Part shown: in pieces, positions 48,678 to 60,700 of the stretch
Layout: each line of letters starts with the position of its first letter
Position numbering within the stretch: position 1 is the stretch's first letter
DNA from: Cryptomeria japonica
Lineage: Eukaryota > Streptophyta > Pinopsida > Cupressales > Cupressaceae
Length of the DNA stretch: 64,000 nt
Direction of reading: 5' to 3'
NCBI RefSeq assembly: GCF_030272615.1
Contig: NC_081406.1
Location: forward strand, 475,498,900 to 475,562,899
The notes under the pieces: generated by a model
Database searches by the model: none
What the model was told of the DNA's origin: nothing
What the model saw: the letters and a program-made list of their open reading frames with translations, nothing else
Position numbers and translations under genes: made by a program

Positions 48678-50033
48678 GGTGACACTTCAATTATATCAAT
48701 GCCCATACCTCCTAAACAAAATAGTTATTGTTTTCCCACAGCGATGACATCAATTGGTGGCCAAGTGGTTGTTGAACTATTGCTAGCTTTATGGGAGCTA
48801 ATTGTGAGAGATCCTACAAGTACCATTCAGATTTTCATCTCCACCACAATGAATAGTGATTTTTACCAACATTCTAGGTCATTCGTAATTTCAATAAGTT
48901 GGAGTATTTGCAATTTTTTCCTTGACACCTTGAGGGAATGTGTCGAGTTTTTGATTCTATGGTTGAACAAAGTTCTTTTTCCATTAATCTCTTTAACTCC
49001 GTCGCACACCTTTTCATCCCCTAACGCCCATATGAATAAGAAAAAGGAAGAAATAATCCCATAACTAGATTTGTCAATAAATAAATGTTCGATCCTTAGA
49101 AGAACTAATATCCGACACAGATAAGAGACCCTCTTTTTTTCCCCCGACCCCCTTCCCATTGAAGTGATTTCAAATGTCTTCTTATATGTTGCAATTGGAA
49201 TGATGAGTCGTGTCCATTCATCATCGTGTCCCTTATACTAATCTCACCTCTTGAAGATGATTATGGTTATCGATTAGACTTCTTAATCACTACTCGATGA
49301 ATGATCTGATTGTTATTGTTGTATGTAATCGAGTGTCACTGTATATTAATCTTCTTAATAGTCGGTGCTTGCTAATAGTTTTGGTAATCACGGATTGGTC
49401 AATACCATGTTTCTTCATATGATATCAATCGTTAGGTATAGATGATAATCAATTTTTAATACTATTGAATTATCCAGCTTTGCATGGGTTTTGGGATATC
49501 GATTAGCTCTGAGATGCCATGCTGACTGTAATATGTAATAGCTATCTTTATGAAGTCAATTATCATATTTTGTGTGAGGAATCGTTCCTTGATTATTGTC
49601 CACTTCCACCTTGTTGTATTATCACACTGCTTCTAATACCCTAATCCGTTATTCATTTAATAATCTACGACATTCTTGGGTATGATATTGTATTAAAATA
49701 ATATTTAATATTGATATGATTATAGTATAATTATAATATTAATATTATTTTTATATTGATGAATGATTAATATTACTATTAATATTATTAACATCAATTA
49801 TTAATTACATAATAAATGGTAATTTATTATTATGATGAAGAATCACAAAATCTATTATTAATTACATCACCAGGATGTGGGGTTATGACAACCCTCTCAC
49901 TTTAGAGGAAAATCTTGAAGTCTCATAAATGAGACGATTTTCCAATATTATTAAATGTTAATTAATAAATGTTTTAATTATCGTATTTATTTAATCACAA
50001 TAATCCAATGTCCAAAGAGGGGTTATGACAAAT
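48678..50033. other. Spacer with LTR-like GGGGTTATGACA ends
   Basis: A 121-codon frame (48,699-49,064) is unrecognised. From about 49,690 the sequence is AT-rich with ATTAATATTATT repetition. GGGGTTATGACA occurs twice, near 49,879 and 50,016; each could be an LTR terminus, but no partner ends or target duplications were found. Confidence 0.35.
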
Positions 50034-52536
50034 TTTTTATTTGCTCAAATCTTGTTCTTAGTTTTTTTGGACAAAATCTTTGGACATGTCTTATTCCTCA
50101 GCAAATTTTGGATGACTTTCTTCCTTGGATATGAAAGGGCAGACTTTCCACATCTTTGGACAGATTTTGGTTGATGCTTCACTTGAAACTTGGAAGGTTA
50201 TCACATGTATATCAGATATAAACAATCTTCCTCTTCCAAGGAGGGTTTGGAAATGATTAAAACTTCCTTGTTGACTATGATAGCAGCAGTTTGACAATGT
50301 GAATTTAGATTACTTTTTTTTTTTGACAGGGCAGAATTTATTCTTCCTCGGGCAAGTCCACTTTGAATTTGCTGTCTTGGACGATCTTGGATGAATTTTA
50401 TTTTTTGGCAGATTTGAAAGATTTATGAGAAATCTATGTGCAGATTTGAATTCTTTCCCCAAGGTAGATTCAAGGATGATCAATGGTGAACTCAAAATTT
50501 TATTAGCAAACCTTGGTGATGGCGAACTTGAACCTTTTGAATGTCCCTTTCAAACCCTTGGACCTACTTTATTCTTACTTTTGGAGATGTTCAAGGTAGA
50601 ATTTTCTCCTTCAAACTGTTATCAATGGCAAATTTAAGGAGAAAAAATCAAACTTATTTTATCCAAACCCTTGATTTTGCTTTATTTCTCATCCAAATTC
50701 TTTTGAAAATTTGATAATCTAGTTGGATTTTGGAGCTGCTTCCTCTGAAGAATTTGAATTTTTTTTCTTCAAACCCTTGAATTTATTTTACTTCTGCAAA
50801 GGTAATCTGATAATATGATCAGATTTTGGCATGAATCTAATAATCTTTATGCCTGAGAGCTGTTCACTTTGATTTCCAAACCTGTAGACATGGCAGATTT
50901 TGAAGTTGAATAATCTGATCATGCATTGAAGCTACTAGCTTCTCTCAACTTTAGCGAATTTTGACAGAGTTTTGATGCTTCCTTCTTTGCTATACAAACT
51001 TCTTTTTGACAAACAAAGTATTAATGAATGGGCATCATGTCTTTATAGCTTCTTAGCAATTTCTAGAAGCTGTGTTTTATTCTATCTTTAGAAAATTGAA
51101 ACCCTTTGCCTTCTTCTAGAAGGAAGCTTGGAAGATTCTCAAAAATTAGAAAGTTTTATTGTTTTATCCTCCCTCTAAGAAGTTGGAATTTATCCTTAGA
51201 AGCTTCCATCATGTTTTAGAAAGTTTTATTTGTTTTAAATCTCCTTCTAGAAATTCGAATTTGAGGAAGGCATGCCACAATATTTATTTATTTTTTTTGT
51301 TATTTTTATTTATTTATTTATTTTATTATATTATTATGTGACTTCAATTGCCAAGTCATCTTACTTGCCATTTTTAATTCTCTTGGAATGCCATATCATC
51401 TTTTATTGCCAAGTCATCTTTTATTGCCAACTAGGAAATTTATATATTTTTTAATTCTATGCCATCTTCAAGTGGGCCCTACTTTCTTTCTCAAGCTTTG
51501 GTGAATTTTGCACATCTTCCTTATGCCATGTTTTTAAAGTGAACTTGGAAAGAATTTCTTGCTTGGACATGAGGTGCACTTTAAAAATTGTCAGACATTT
51601 TTGGTGCATGAATAAGCTTAACCTTAGGTAGGAGTTAAGTAACCCTTGCCATGAGTTAGATTACCCCTCGGTAGGAGTTTAATATTTGTCGGACAATTTT
51701 TCTTGGACAATTTTTAAATTGATCTCATTCAAATTTCTTCCACATTTTAACTGATCGTTTGCCATTCTACCCTTGAACCTTGTTGAACTTGTCTGCCATT
51801 TTTATTTCTTCAACCTGGACGAAATTTTCGATGTGCCATTCCACTTGCCTTCTTTTGACTTGGTCAACAGTGTTCATGCCATGTTCATACTTTGCTAGTT
51901 CATCTGGACAAAAACCCTAATTTGGATTTCCATTTTACTTTTTGCACTTGGAGACCTCATTTTTGAAATCTGAGAACATGGGTAGGAATAATTCGACATG
52001 GGGATCAAAACCCTAATCTAAAAAAAAAGCAAAATCTTCAAACCCTTGCTTTTTACACTTAGAAGCAAAAAATTTCGAATCTGAAGACATAGGTAGGATC
52101 AGAATGACCTAAAGAACAAAACCCTAATCTCAGAAAAAAGGAAAATTTTCAAAGCCCTGCTTTTTATATCTAGAGGTGAGATTTTCAAATTACGACAAAA
52201 TGGGTAGTAATAAAATAGCTCAAAGAACAAAACCCAGATGCTAGTTTTAAAAAAGCAGAAAAAAACAAAAATTTCTAAAAATAGCAGGTTGTCAGAAATG
52301 GCTCAAAGCAATTGCGATTTTCGTCCTTCAAACCTTCTGAACACTTTGGCAGCATTCAAATTCAATTCTGAGCATAAATTCTCAATCTAGCCCGGATGAC
52401 CTCAAAACTCTAACTCTAAACTCTCATTGTAAAAAGACTGGTGATTAGCAGATGCGACGCCAAAACAGAACCCTAAAAGGCAAAAAAAAAGGGGGTCCCC
52501 ATTTGCAATGGGGCAATGCGTGAAATAGGTCACAAC
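50034..52536 (-). mobile_element. LTR-like sequence, right terminus at 52,536
   Basis: On the minus strand the segment would start TGTTGTGACCTATTTCACGC at 52,536. A closely related 30-bp sequence forms the 34-bp insert at 63,448-63,481, which supports this as an LTR terminus. The interior is T-rich with recurring TTTGGACA, TTCTAGAAG and CTTCAAACCCTTG phrases and no coding motif. The left boundary is uncertain. Confidence 0.4.
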
Positions 52537-52993
52537 AAGACCCCCTTGTGCCTGGGGCCCCCCTTGAAGGCACAACTTAAAACACTTTTATACTTTATTT
52601 GTCTTTTTAATTTATCCTCCTTACGACAACCTAAGTTATAATATATTAATTGTTCACTTAAGATACAAAAAGCATCAAAATAAGTTAAATATGAAAATTT
52701 GACCATACCATGATCTCACAGCCTCCTTTTATAATATGTTGCAGGAAATAAAATAGTAGTTTCCTCTTTCCTTCCAAAAGCTCTTTTTGAAATTAAATAA
52801 TAATATTTTATGTTGAGCAAAGACCCCCTTGTGCCTGGGGCCTCCTTGAAGGCACAACTTAAAACACTTTTATACTTTATTTGCCTTTTTAATTTATCCT
52901 CCTTGCGACAACTTAAGTTATAATATTTTAATTATTCACTTAAGATACAAAAAGCATCAAAATGAGATAAATATGAAAATTTGACCATACCAT
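52537..52993. repeat. Direct repeat, two 170-bp copies 283 bp apart
   Basis: AAGACCCCCTTGTGCCTGGG starts at 52,537 and 52,820; homology of about 95% by eye extends about 170 bp to ATGAAAATTTGACCATACCA in both. The copies are separated by about 110 bp of unrelated AT-rich sequence. Confidence 0.9.
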
Positions 52994-53580
52994 AAAGTCT
53001 TTGAGGACTTAGGATGATGAATTGAACCAAGTTGGCATCAATCTAAAAATAGCAAGCTTCTCCAAGAAGTTTGGTGAGCTCCCAAAAAGACGAAATTGCA
53101 TTTGAAAGCATCATGAGGCTCACCAAGATCACCCAAATTCACTACCATGAACAAAACCATTTCTTGATCAATCTTGTGTTCTTCAAGAAAGTTTGAGCCC
53201 TCCCTTGCCAACCAATTAGCCTAGGGAAAAACTTGGAAAATAGACTAATTGTTCACAAATTGATTATGCTTGAGAAGGGAACATTACAAGGCGCTCAATT
53301 TTGTTGCAAGTTTTGACCTTGAAACATTGGGGACATTTTATCTATCATCAAGAGTTTCAATAGGAACATTGCCTTTCTATTTTTACTAAGGAAAAGTTTA
53401 TCTATTCCTTTCCCTTGAGCAAGTGATAGTTGTACGCCATCAATCAATTCTTGAGTGAAGTCCTAACTTTTCCAAATTTGTAGATTTTTCACTTTAAATT
53501 TACAAGATTTGTTGAATAATACTTTCAAATTTGACATGTTTGAGTGTTTGTAGTGCCAAATCTAACTTAACGTCTTCCCA
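52994..53580 (-). pseudogene. Decayed minus-strand protein fragment
   Basis: On the minus strand, pieces of sensible protein sequence appear: TQELIDGVQLSLAQGKGIDK followed by LFLSKNRKAMFLLKLLMIDK, and later NWLAREGSNFLEEHKIDQEM followed by FMVVNLGDLGEPHDAFKCNF. They are broken by stops and frameshifts. Family unrecognised. They lie downstream of a minus-strand primer-binding site (54,165-54,174), so probably belong to that LTR element. Confidence 0.4.
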
Positions 53581-54164
53581 TAAAAAATAGAAATCAACAA
53601 AATTTGAATTACTGTTACCTCTCAAAATTCAGAAGTGCCTCTGTATTGGTTAGAAAACTTAGAAACACGTTTAATTTGGGTTCAATTCATCTCCAGAATC
53701 TGTGGATATTTGTTCAGGTGAAGTTTGAACAAACCCCCATTGACTTCAGATTCTTTCCAGAGAACTCTGCTCGTGGTCGGCCTCTTCCAAAATACGCATT
53801 TGAGAACAAAACCGATTTCTCTCAAGAGCAGGTTTGTGTCTAAACCTCTTTCCATGTCTAGACAACTTAGAGCTTTATGTTCTTCTATATTGAAGCTTTA
53901 GATCTCTGAAAGAATAGCCTAAAAAATAATAGATATCAAATTTAGAGTGTTACTAGCTTATACATTTTTTAGATTCAGATTTTCCCAGCAACAGAAATGT
54001 TTGTTCTTGGAGATTTGCAAGAATATTCTCACTGATCCAAAATATTTGTTCTCATACCTTACATTTGGCCACAACTATTTTCAAAAGATTTATTTGTCCA
54101 GGACAAAAGACCTTGCAATGATGCCGTACACTGATTGACATCTGTTCTCTTGTTGATTTTCTGA
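53581..54164 (-). other. Putative leader of minus-strand LTR element
   Basis: Sequence between the minus-strand primer-binding site and the protein fragment. No motif recognised; plus-strand frames here (53,604-53,843 and 53,947-54,138) look incidental. Confidence 0.3.
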
Positions 54165-54174
54165 TGCTCTGATA
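54165..54174 (-). promoter_or_regulatory. Primer-binding-site-like sequence on minus strand
   Basis: The minus strand reads TTTACA then GTATCAGAGC, the core of the tRNA-iMet primer-binding site directly after a TTTACA LTR-type end. The usual first TG is lacking or shared with the LTR end. This implies an LTR starting at 54,175 and extending right. Confidence 0.6.
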
Positions 54175-55162
54175 CTGTAAAGGAAGAACGAAATACAAAT
54201 TAAAGAATATAGAGAGACGACAGCGATCCTTACTTCTTCAACTATGTTAAGATCTTCATTAAATTTAAGGTGTTCTTCACCAATTGGTTCAGAAATTTTC
54301 AGCTACTCCTAATTGTTAACACACAAATGCCAAGCAACTTGTAATTATTAACTCATTATTGTTATGATGAATGCATAGATTTTAATACCCAATCGATGAA
54401 TGCTGCCTTATAAGAATATTCTATAGGGTGTTTAGAGTAATGAAATATGATTTGTACTCTTATGTTAGATAAAAACTATAATGATACTCACCTCTACTAT
54501 TGTACAATGTATGCATATAGGCTTATAGATTTTTGAGTTTTTGATAGACTTTAAGAAATGCTTCATTGATTCTGCAGGTGTTTTTTACAGGGCCAACTAT
54601 TGAGGAATAGATACTATTATAATTATAATTCTCTTATTTCATGCTCTGCACTAGAAGGTATTTTGTCTCTAATTTCCAGTGCTGTGGTTTAAATGAATGA
54701 ATTGAAATGTTCAAACTTCATACTGACATCTTTAAGATTGAAGAACACTTTATTTGAGAAAGAATTTTTCATATCTTACATTGGGTGTGCATTTAAGATT
54801 TTTTTTACCATTTGATCTCATCATGTCTTATTAAGACACCAAGGGTGTCACTGGCAATATCTTAGCATGTGAGCTCACAATGGGGTGTTTAATATCAGGT
54901 AAAAAATAGATAGATATGTCACTGGGTATTATGGGTGCAGAGAGTAATTATATCAAAGTTTTTTACTTACCTATTGGGGGTAAAAGTGTGGAATTGGCTG
55001 AGGGTTGGGTCTAAGAGATAGGAAATTGGAAAAGGACAGATATATTTCTCTCTTTATTTTTGGCTTTCATGAGGCCAAAAAAGAGGAATTAATTATGCTA
55101 TTTATTTGGGCATTACATATAGATTTATTTAGTCCTAACTCCTTAGTGGCTAAAATGATGAT
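54175..55162 (-). mobile_element. Partial LTR (minus orientation), outer end not found
   Basis: Begins TGTAAAGGAAGAACG next to the minus-strand primer-binding site. The interior is AT-rich and non-coding. The far end is not recognised; it may lie near TTTTTTACA at about 54,590 or further right. Confidence 0.35.
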
Positions 55163-55170
55163 GTTTGTAC
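55163..55170. repeat. 8-bp target duplication of hAT element, left
   Basis: GTTTGTAC here recurs exactly at 57,275-57,282, immediately outside the inverted termini. Confidence 0.92.
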
Positions 55171-55567
55171 CATAGTTACAAGACTTGGACTCGTCTTGGA
55201 CTTGGCAAGCTGATTTTGACTCGGACTCGGACTCGGCGCCCAGACTCGGCCGAGACTTGGCAAATTGAAAAACCCAAGAAATTCAAATATGTTTAACGAT
55301 TTTAAACTTCTTTCATGCATTTTTTAATAAATAAACATTAAAGACACAATAATCTCATCAAATAGAAGCACATACACAAGTTTACATTGATAACATAAGT
55401 ATAAATGCAAATTTTAGGCTTGCGCTGAAGGAAATAAGCTAAACTAAATAACACATTAGAAATATAGATAGTATCAAATGTCTACAAAATTCATGGAATA
55501 TGAAATCCATGTCATCAAAAGTTCAAAACATATATCAAGTTCAACATAAAAGCTAGAGCCTATAAGT

Positions 55568-55745
55568 CTAAGGCTTCGAGGAGCCAATATCAGTTGACCC
55601 CGCAACTGTCCTACGTGTGCGCCTAAGATAGGTCTTGGAACATTATTTTTGTCTCATTACACTTTCAAAAGTTATTTTTGACATTGGTGGGTCTCCAAAC
55701 TTCTTGGAGGAGTAGTCTATTTTTAGCAAATCATAGTTGGTTTCA
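55568..55745 (-). pseudogene. C-terminal protein remnant inside hAT element
   Basis: The minus strand encodes ETNYDLLKIDYSSKKFGDPP, MSKITFESVMRQK, one stop, then CSKTYLRRTRRTVAGSTDIG and SSKP before TAG at 55,568-55,570. It may be the tail of the element's transposase; this is inferred from position, not from a recognised hAT dimerisation motif. Confidence 0.45.
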
Positions 55746-56082
55746 ATCATCATCACAACACTTTAGTATCATATTGGTGTGGTCAGAGTTTGATTTTGAT
55801 GTTGTTTAATTGCATTCTGCAACTCAAGTAGAATGATTTAAATATTCATTAAGTTCCTAATTTTATATTATTAAACTTGCAACTTAAGTGTATTATCTTT
55901 CTAAAAAGGTATAAAGTGACCTCAAAAGTGGATGTCTAGGACACAGGGGGAACTTAATTATAATATCTTTTTAAAAAGGTATAAAAGGATAAACATTTTA
56001 TTTTTTAAAACTATTGATATTAAATTAGTAGTAGATATATATGAGTAATTAATAGATATTAATATTGGTATTGACATAGTTG

Positions 56083-57000
56083 AACTACTCGCGACTCGAC
56101 TCGACTCGCCAAGCCCCTGAGAAAAAAACTCGGCGAAAACTTGGCAACGTAAAAACACGATTAATTTTAATAAAAAATGCATTTTTTTTGCAAAATTTAA
56201 TGAGAAGATGCATCCAATGAGTCAATAAATGATAACACAAAAGAAACAAGCTGATTCTAGATATATTTAAATTTGAAGTGTCTACAAAATCGCATCCTCG
56301 TGAGAAATGCTGATGGCTGGAAGCAAAATAGTAAATAGTTTTTGTAAAACCAAAAGTAAATACAACTTCCTCTTCCCAGCTCTAGCCAAAACTAGTTTCA
56401 AACTTTCATCATATTTGAAATTTCATCATTCATACTCATAGTTTCAAAATTTCAACTCTAAAATGTATAATACCAGGATTTCTTCAATGCTAATTATGTT
56501 GTTATATGGAGCCTAATCAGACTCGGAGGTTAAATTTTCCCTACTTCCATCAGCATAGTTTCCCCCTATATTTTTCGACGGGGGTTTGGGGGCAGTGCCT
56601 TCAGGTTGGGATCAAGGGGCATCACCGAAGGATCCTGAAATTTGACTAAGTCTGGAAAATTGAAGAATCCTCCAAAAACTAGATTTTGCATTATAACTCC
56701 TGGAGGTCCGAAACCACTCTCAAACATCGTGACAGTATATATGGAATATAACTTAAAGTATAAGTGATTATACTTAAATGTTATAATCCATGTGTATATT
56801 CTGATGAAGAGAATGAAACTGACCTGAAAAAACAAAAATTGATAATTTTTTCACATGTTTGGGCCTCTTTTTTTAGTCTAGCCGAATTTTTAAAAGAAAC
56901 TCGCCGAGTTTTTGCTGCGAGTTAAAGTCAGAAAAACTCGCAGAGCTCAAAAACTCGGTGAGTTTTTGCAAGTCGCTGAGTACTCTGCGAGTGTGCCATC
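56083..57000. repeat. Inner pair of CGAGT-rich ends, possible nested hAT
   Basis: Left block CATAGTTGAACTACTCGCGA (from about 56,076) and right block ending CTCTGCGAGTGTGCCATCTA then TG (to about 57,005) form imperfect inverted ends of CATAG..ACTCGC type. No 8-bp duplication was found, so this may be a decayed nested insertion or an internal repeat of the outer element. Confidence 0.4.
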
Positions 57001-57282
57001 TATGCTTCACAAACTAAATCGTATTGACATTAAACATCGATACCTTGATATTAAAACATATTAACCTTTTGTTTCATTTAAAACAAAGTTTTTTTTTTTT
57101 TTTTCACTTTTTAGTTGCTGCCTGGGCAGCAGAGTCTAGTCCACGGGTCTCGGCGAGTCTGCCAAAACTCGGCTAGACTCGGCCGAGTTCAAGTCCAGAG
57201 GCCATTGGCCTTGGTGAGGGCGACCCACCTCGGGGCTCGGGTCTTGCCTAGATTCGCAGAGTCTTGTAACTATGGTTTGTAC

Positions 57283-60200
57283 ACTATACAAAAGATATGT
57301 GTTTGATTAAAATGAGGGATTTGACCTGCGAACACTTTGTAGGAGAATATATAAGGTAAATGGGAAATGAATAACCTTGTTGGCATCCACCAATCCACCA
57401 CTTGAGGGTGACTAATCGCGAATTGTACAAACCCATGATTTTTCCCCTTGAATTGGGTGAAAAAATTGTTGACTAATGGTCAACCATTTTTTCATGAATA
57501 ATCGCATTTAGTCACCCGATGTGATGAGGACATGCGACATAAAGATTTGTGTGTATTTACTAAATTTTTTTTTTAATGGATGATATAAAGTATTATATAA
57601 AAAATTCAATTTGATATATATATTATTTTAAATAGAATTTGAAACCTGCTATCAACTCTATAATTTTAGTTTGAAGAAATCAAACAATAAGACTACAAAA
57701 ATAAAAATCAATGACCTCAATGAAGCAGGACAAATCAATTAACCATTATACATGATAGGACTAAGATATTCAATGTGTTACAACAGGAGTAGTTTGCCAT
57801 AACAAGAGGAAAGACAATTTAAAAATTTAAAGTACAAGCTATACACGCATGTTTAGTAAGAATCTACTGTACAAGTTTCTAAAGATCTGAGCATACAGAG
57901 CACTTTTCACAAATTATGAATTTCTCAGTAGATAAATCAATTATTTATGATACTCTATATCATAGAACATAGCTTTTATTTTATAGAAACCAAACATGAT
58001 ATTTCACAATCCTCGCAAATGATTTTTGATGATATTCCTAGCTTTTTCCTTGTTTTCTGTGATCTGTAAACATGCTGTCTTGAAAACAGCTGTGTATAAT
58101 TTTTGATTTAAAAACAAAATCTGCGGCCTCTTTTCTATTAACAACAAAAAGACATTTTTTGACCTTTTTTTTGCATCCGAAAACCCTAAAATGTTCCTAA
58201 AAGTATCATTTTTTCCATTACTAAGATCATTTTCTTCACTCTTTTTTCTCATTTTCTCTAGAAAGAATATAAATTTGGGGAGCATAACCCCCAAACCCCT
58301 ACTTTCGGCCTGCCTCCGCATCCCTTCTATCTTTGGGTGTTTCTCACGTCTAACACCTTTATGTTGTTGTGGTCTTGAACTTTGCTACATGATTCTCACC
58401 TTCCGGAGTCTTTTTGGATGCCTGAAGCTATTTATTTGCAATTTAGTGTTCTTTTCCTATAGTTGACGCCATAATTAGAAAATAACACTCTTTTCATAAT
58501 GCGCCAACTTTACTCCCTTTTAGGGTTTGGCTTAGAAAGGAAAGGAGATATAAGGAGATGAAGACCAAATTGTTCATTATCTTTTTACACAATCAAACTT
58601 ATTTTTGCGAATTAGCTCTGAGTGGGCGATTCTTCATCTGGGACGCAAACCCCAAGATCTGGACTGGCTGGGACGTAGCCCTCAGCAGTTATTGGCATTG
58701 GATTCTTCAGGCAGAGTGCATTGTTGACAAAGATTGAGTATGCCATTCTTCATTGTGGATTCAGGTTGCAGAGTAAGGGTTTCAGCATGGCAGATTGATT
58801 CTTCAGCTTGGGCATGATCCTTGCAGCCTTAGGGCCGCCATTTGCAGCAGGTACATCCCACGTGGAATGTAAGGAATGCATGTATTCAGCCTTAGAGGTA
58901 TCCTTGATTCATGATCACTATTCACCTTTCAGTTTGGCATCATTGTTGGATGTAAGTTCCTTGGATCTGCATTGGAATTATTATTTGGTTTTACAAATCA
59001 GAAATTTGTCTGGTACAACTTGCAGCAATTCTGAATTTGTCTGTATGTTCTTATTTATTTTCAGTCTCCTTTCATGTTTACTGTTCGTTATTCATTACTT
59101 CTTTGAAAACTATCAAAAAACACAAAAAGAAACAAACCTTCTGCAACTTCTGTCTATTCTCTAAAGCCATCAAAGGAATCACAGGAAGATATAGTTTATT
59201 AATTTTAAAACTACAGCAGATCAGCAAGGGGATCCATCAGGGATCTTTCACTTACTACGACATGTGTGATTGATACCAGCAATTCAGTGTGGAAACTTGG
59301 GAAAATTCAGTGATCTTGCTTGGGAGGCTGGAAGAAATAACAGCAGATTTGTTATTTCTTTCAATAATTGTTTTAGATAATAATTGTTTTAGATAATTAT
59401 AGTTGATGCGAATAAACCCCATTGATGGTGCTGATACTACTTGGACGCCACTATATTGCAATTTTATCAAAATTCATCAATAAAACCCCTATTCTGGCTA
59501 AGCGTTGGACTCTTGGTATGCTCAGATTGTTTTATTAGAAATAAATTCTTTAAATTCTGATGTTAATATATTGCTGTCATAAAGATTAAAATTCTGATTT
59601 CTTAACCAGTCAATTATTTCATAGTAGAAAAAGTACCTTAAGTGTCATTGTTGTGCTAATTTCCCTTTCAAGCATTATATTATCATTTGGCATCAAAAAC
59701 TTAAAATATACAAACCAAATCAAACACTTCCTTTCGCTGGTGAAAGAAATATCAAACCAAAGAAACAATGAAAAATCAGAAAAATTCAATTTAGTTGAGA
59801 GGGGATCTCTTAGAAAGCTATGACCAGAAATGAGTTTCATGTCCCAACACAAATAAATTATGAAATCGCCCAGCCAAGTACAATTCTAAATCGCCTTTAC
59901 AATTCTGATGTTTATTCTATTGTTATCAATATACGGCGTCTAGTTCTTCCAATAAATTAGAAATTTGTCTTCAATGAAGACTTCACAAATTTCTCAAGTG
60001 TTGAATGTAGACGACAAATATGCCGCTAATAATAAATAATACTTTGTTTATGTTTTGTTAATAATGGCAGTGTAATTAGTTCTTGAGAGTTGTGTTGGTT
60101 GTTGACAGATGGCAGTCTTAAATATAATTTCTCCTTTCCAACACTAATCCTTTTGAATGACTTTTAGCCTATTCCAAAGGCCCCTAGGCTAATCGGAGAC

Positions 60201-60700
60201 AAAATTAGGGTTTCCGTATTCTTGGAGGTTTTGAAGGGGTTGTTTTCAAGAGTCTGATAGTTTGCTATTTGTGTCTTTCTAGGTTTCTAGAGAGCTTCAG
60301 AATGGTGACATGCATTTTTCGTTAGAGGAGATTTTTGAACTTCCTATTTTTAGTAATTTGTGATGGCTACTTGGATTGTGCTTAAAAGGTGTTTGGAGTC
60401 ACTTACTATTTTTAGTAAGTACTAATCTTAGTAGTATGGTACAAAACTTGGTTTCTATTTCTGGCAGTCTAGTCTGAGGGGTGGCTTATTCAGGTTTCTT
60501 GGAGTTCATTTTTGGAAGTTAATAACTGAAGGTGATTTTATAATTTCAAGTTGCTTTTTGACCCCCATGCCTAGGCTCAATGACTTTTAAGTTGTTTTTA
60601 AAAGATGTTCTCTTGTGGTCTTCCAAGTTGGAGATTATTAATAAATTTTATTAAGTTATTTGTGCACATGAAAAGGGACGTCCAATTTGGAGGGAAAAAA
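57283..60700. other. Long interval without recognised genes
   Basis: AT-rich sequence with scattered frames of 60-118 codons and no domain. The 105-codon minus-strand frame at 58,004-58,321 is Lys-rich and unrecognised. The region 58,500-59,480 is somewhat more GC-rich and could be LTR or leader sequence. A short direct repeat, AATAATTGTTTTAGATAA, occurs twice near 59,365-59,400. No termini or target duplications were identified. Confidence 0.35.

Larger units (their letters stand above)
55171..57274. mobile_element. hAT-type DNA transposon (2,104 bp), non-autonomous
   Basis: The termini CATAGTTACAAGACT (left) and AGTCTTGTAACTATG (right) are perfect 15-bp inverted repeats, bounded by the 8-bp duplication GTTTGTAC. 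Eight-base duplications and short inverted repeats define the hAT superfamily. Both subterminal regions are packed with ACTCGG/CGAGT motifs (55,190-55,260 and 57,140-57,265), as expected for transposase binding. Two more CGAGT-rich blocks inside (56,083-56,140 and 56,880-57,000) suggest a related nested element. Only a C-terminal coding scrap remains. Confidence 0.88.

Noticed and set aside
48699-49064. 121-codon plus-strand frame as a host gene
   Set aside because: No recognisable motif and no supporting signals; the minus strand has an overlapping frame of similar length.
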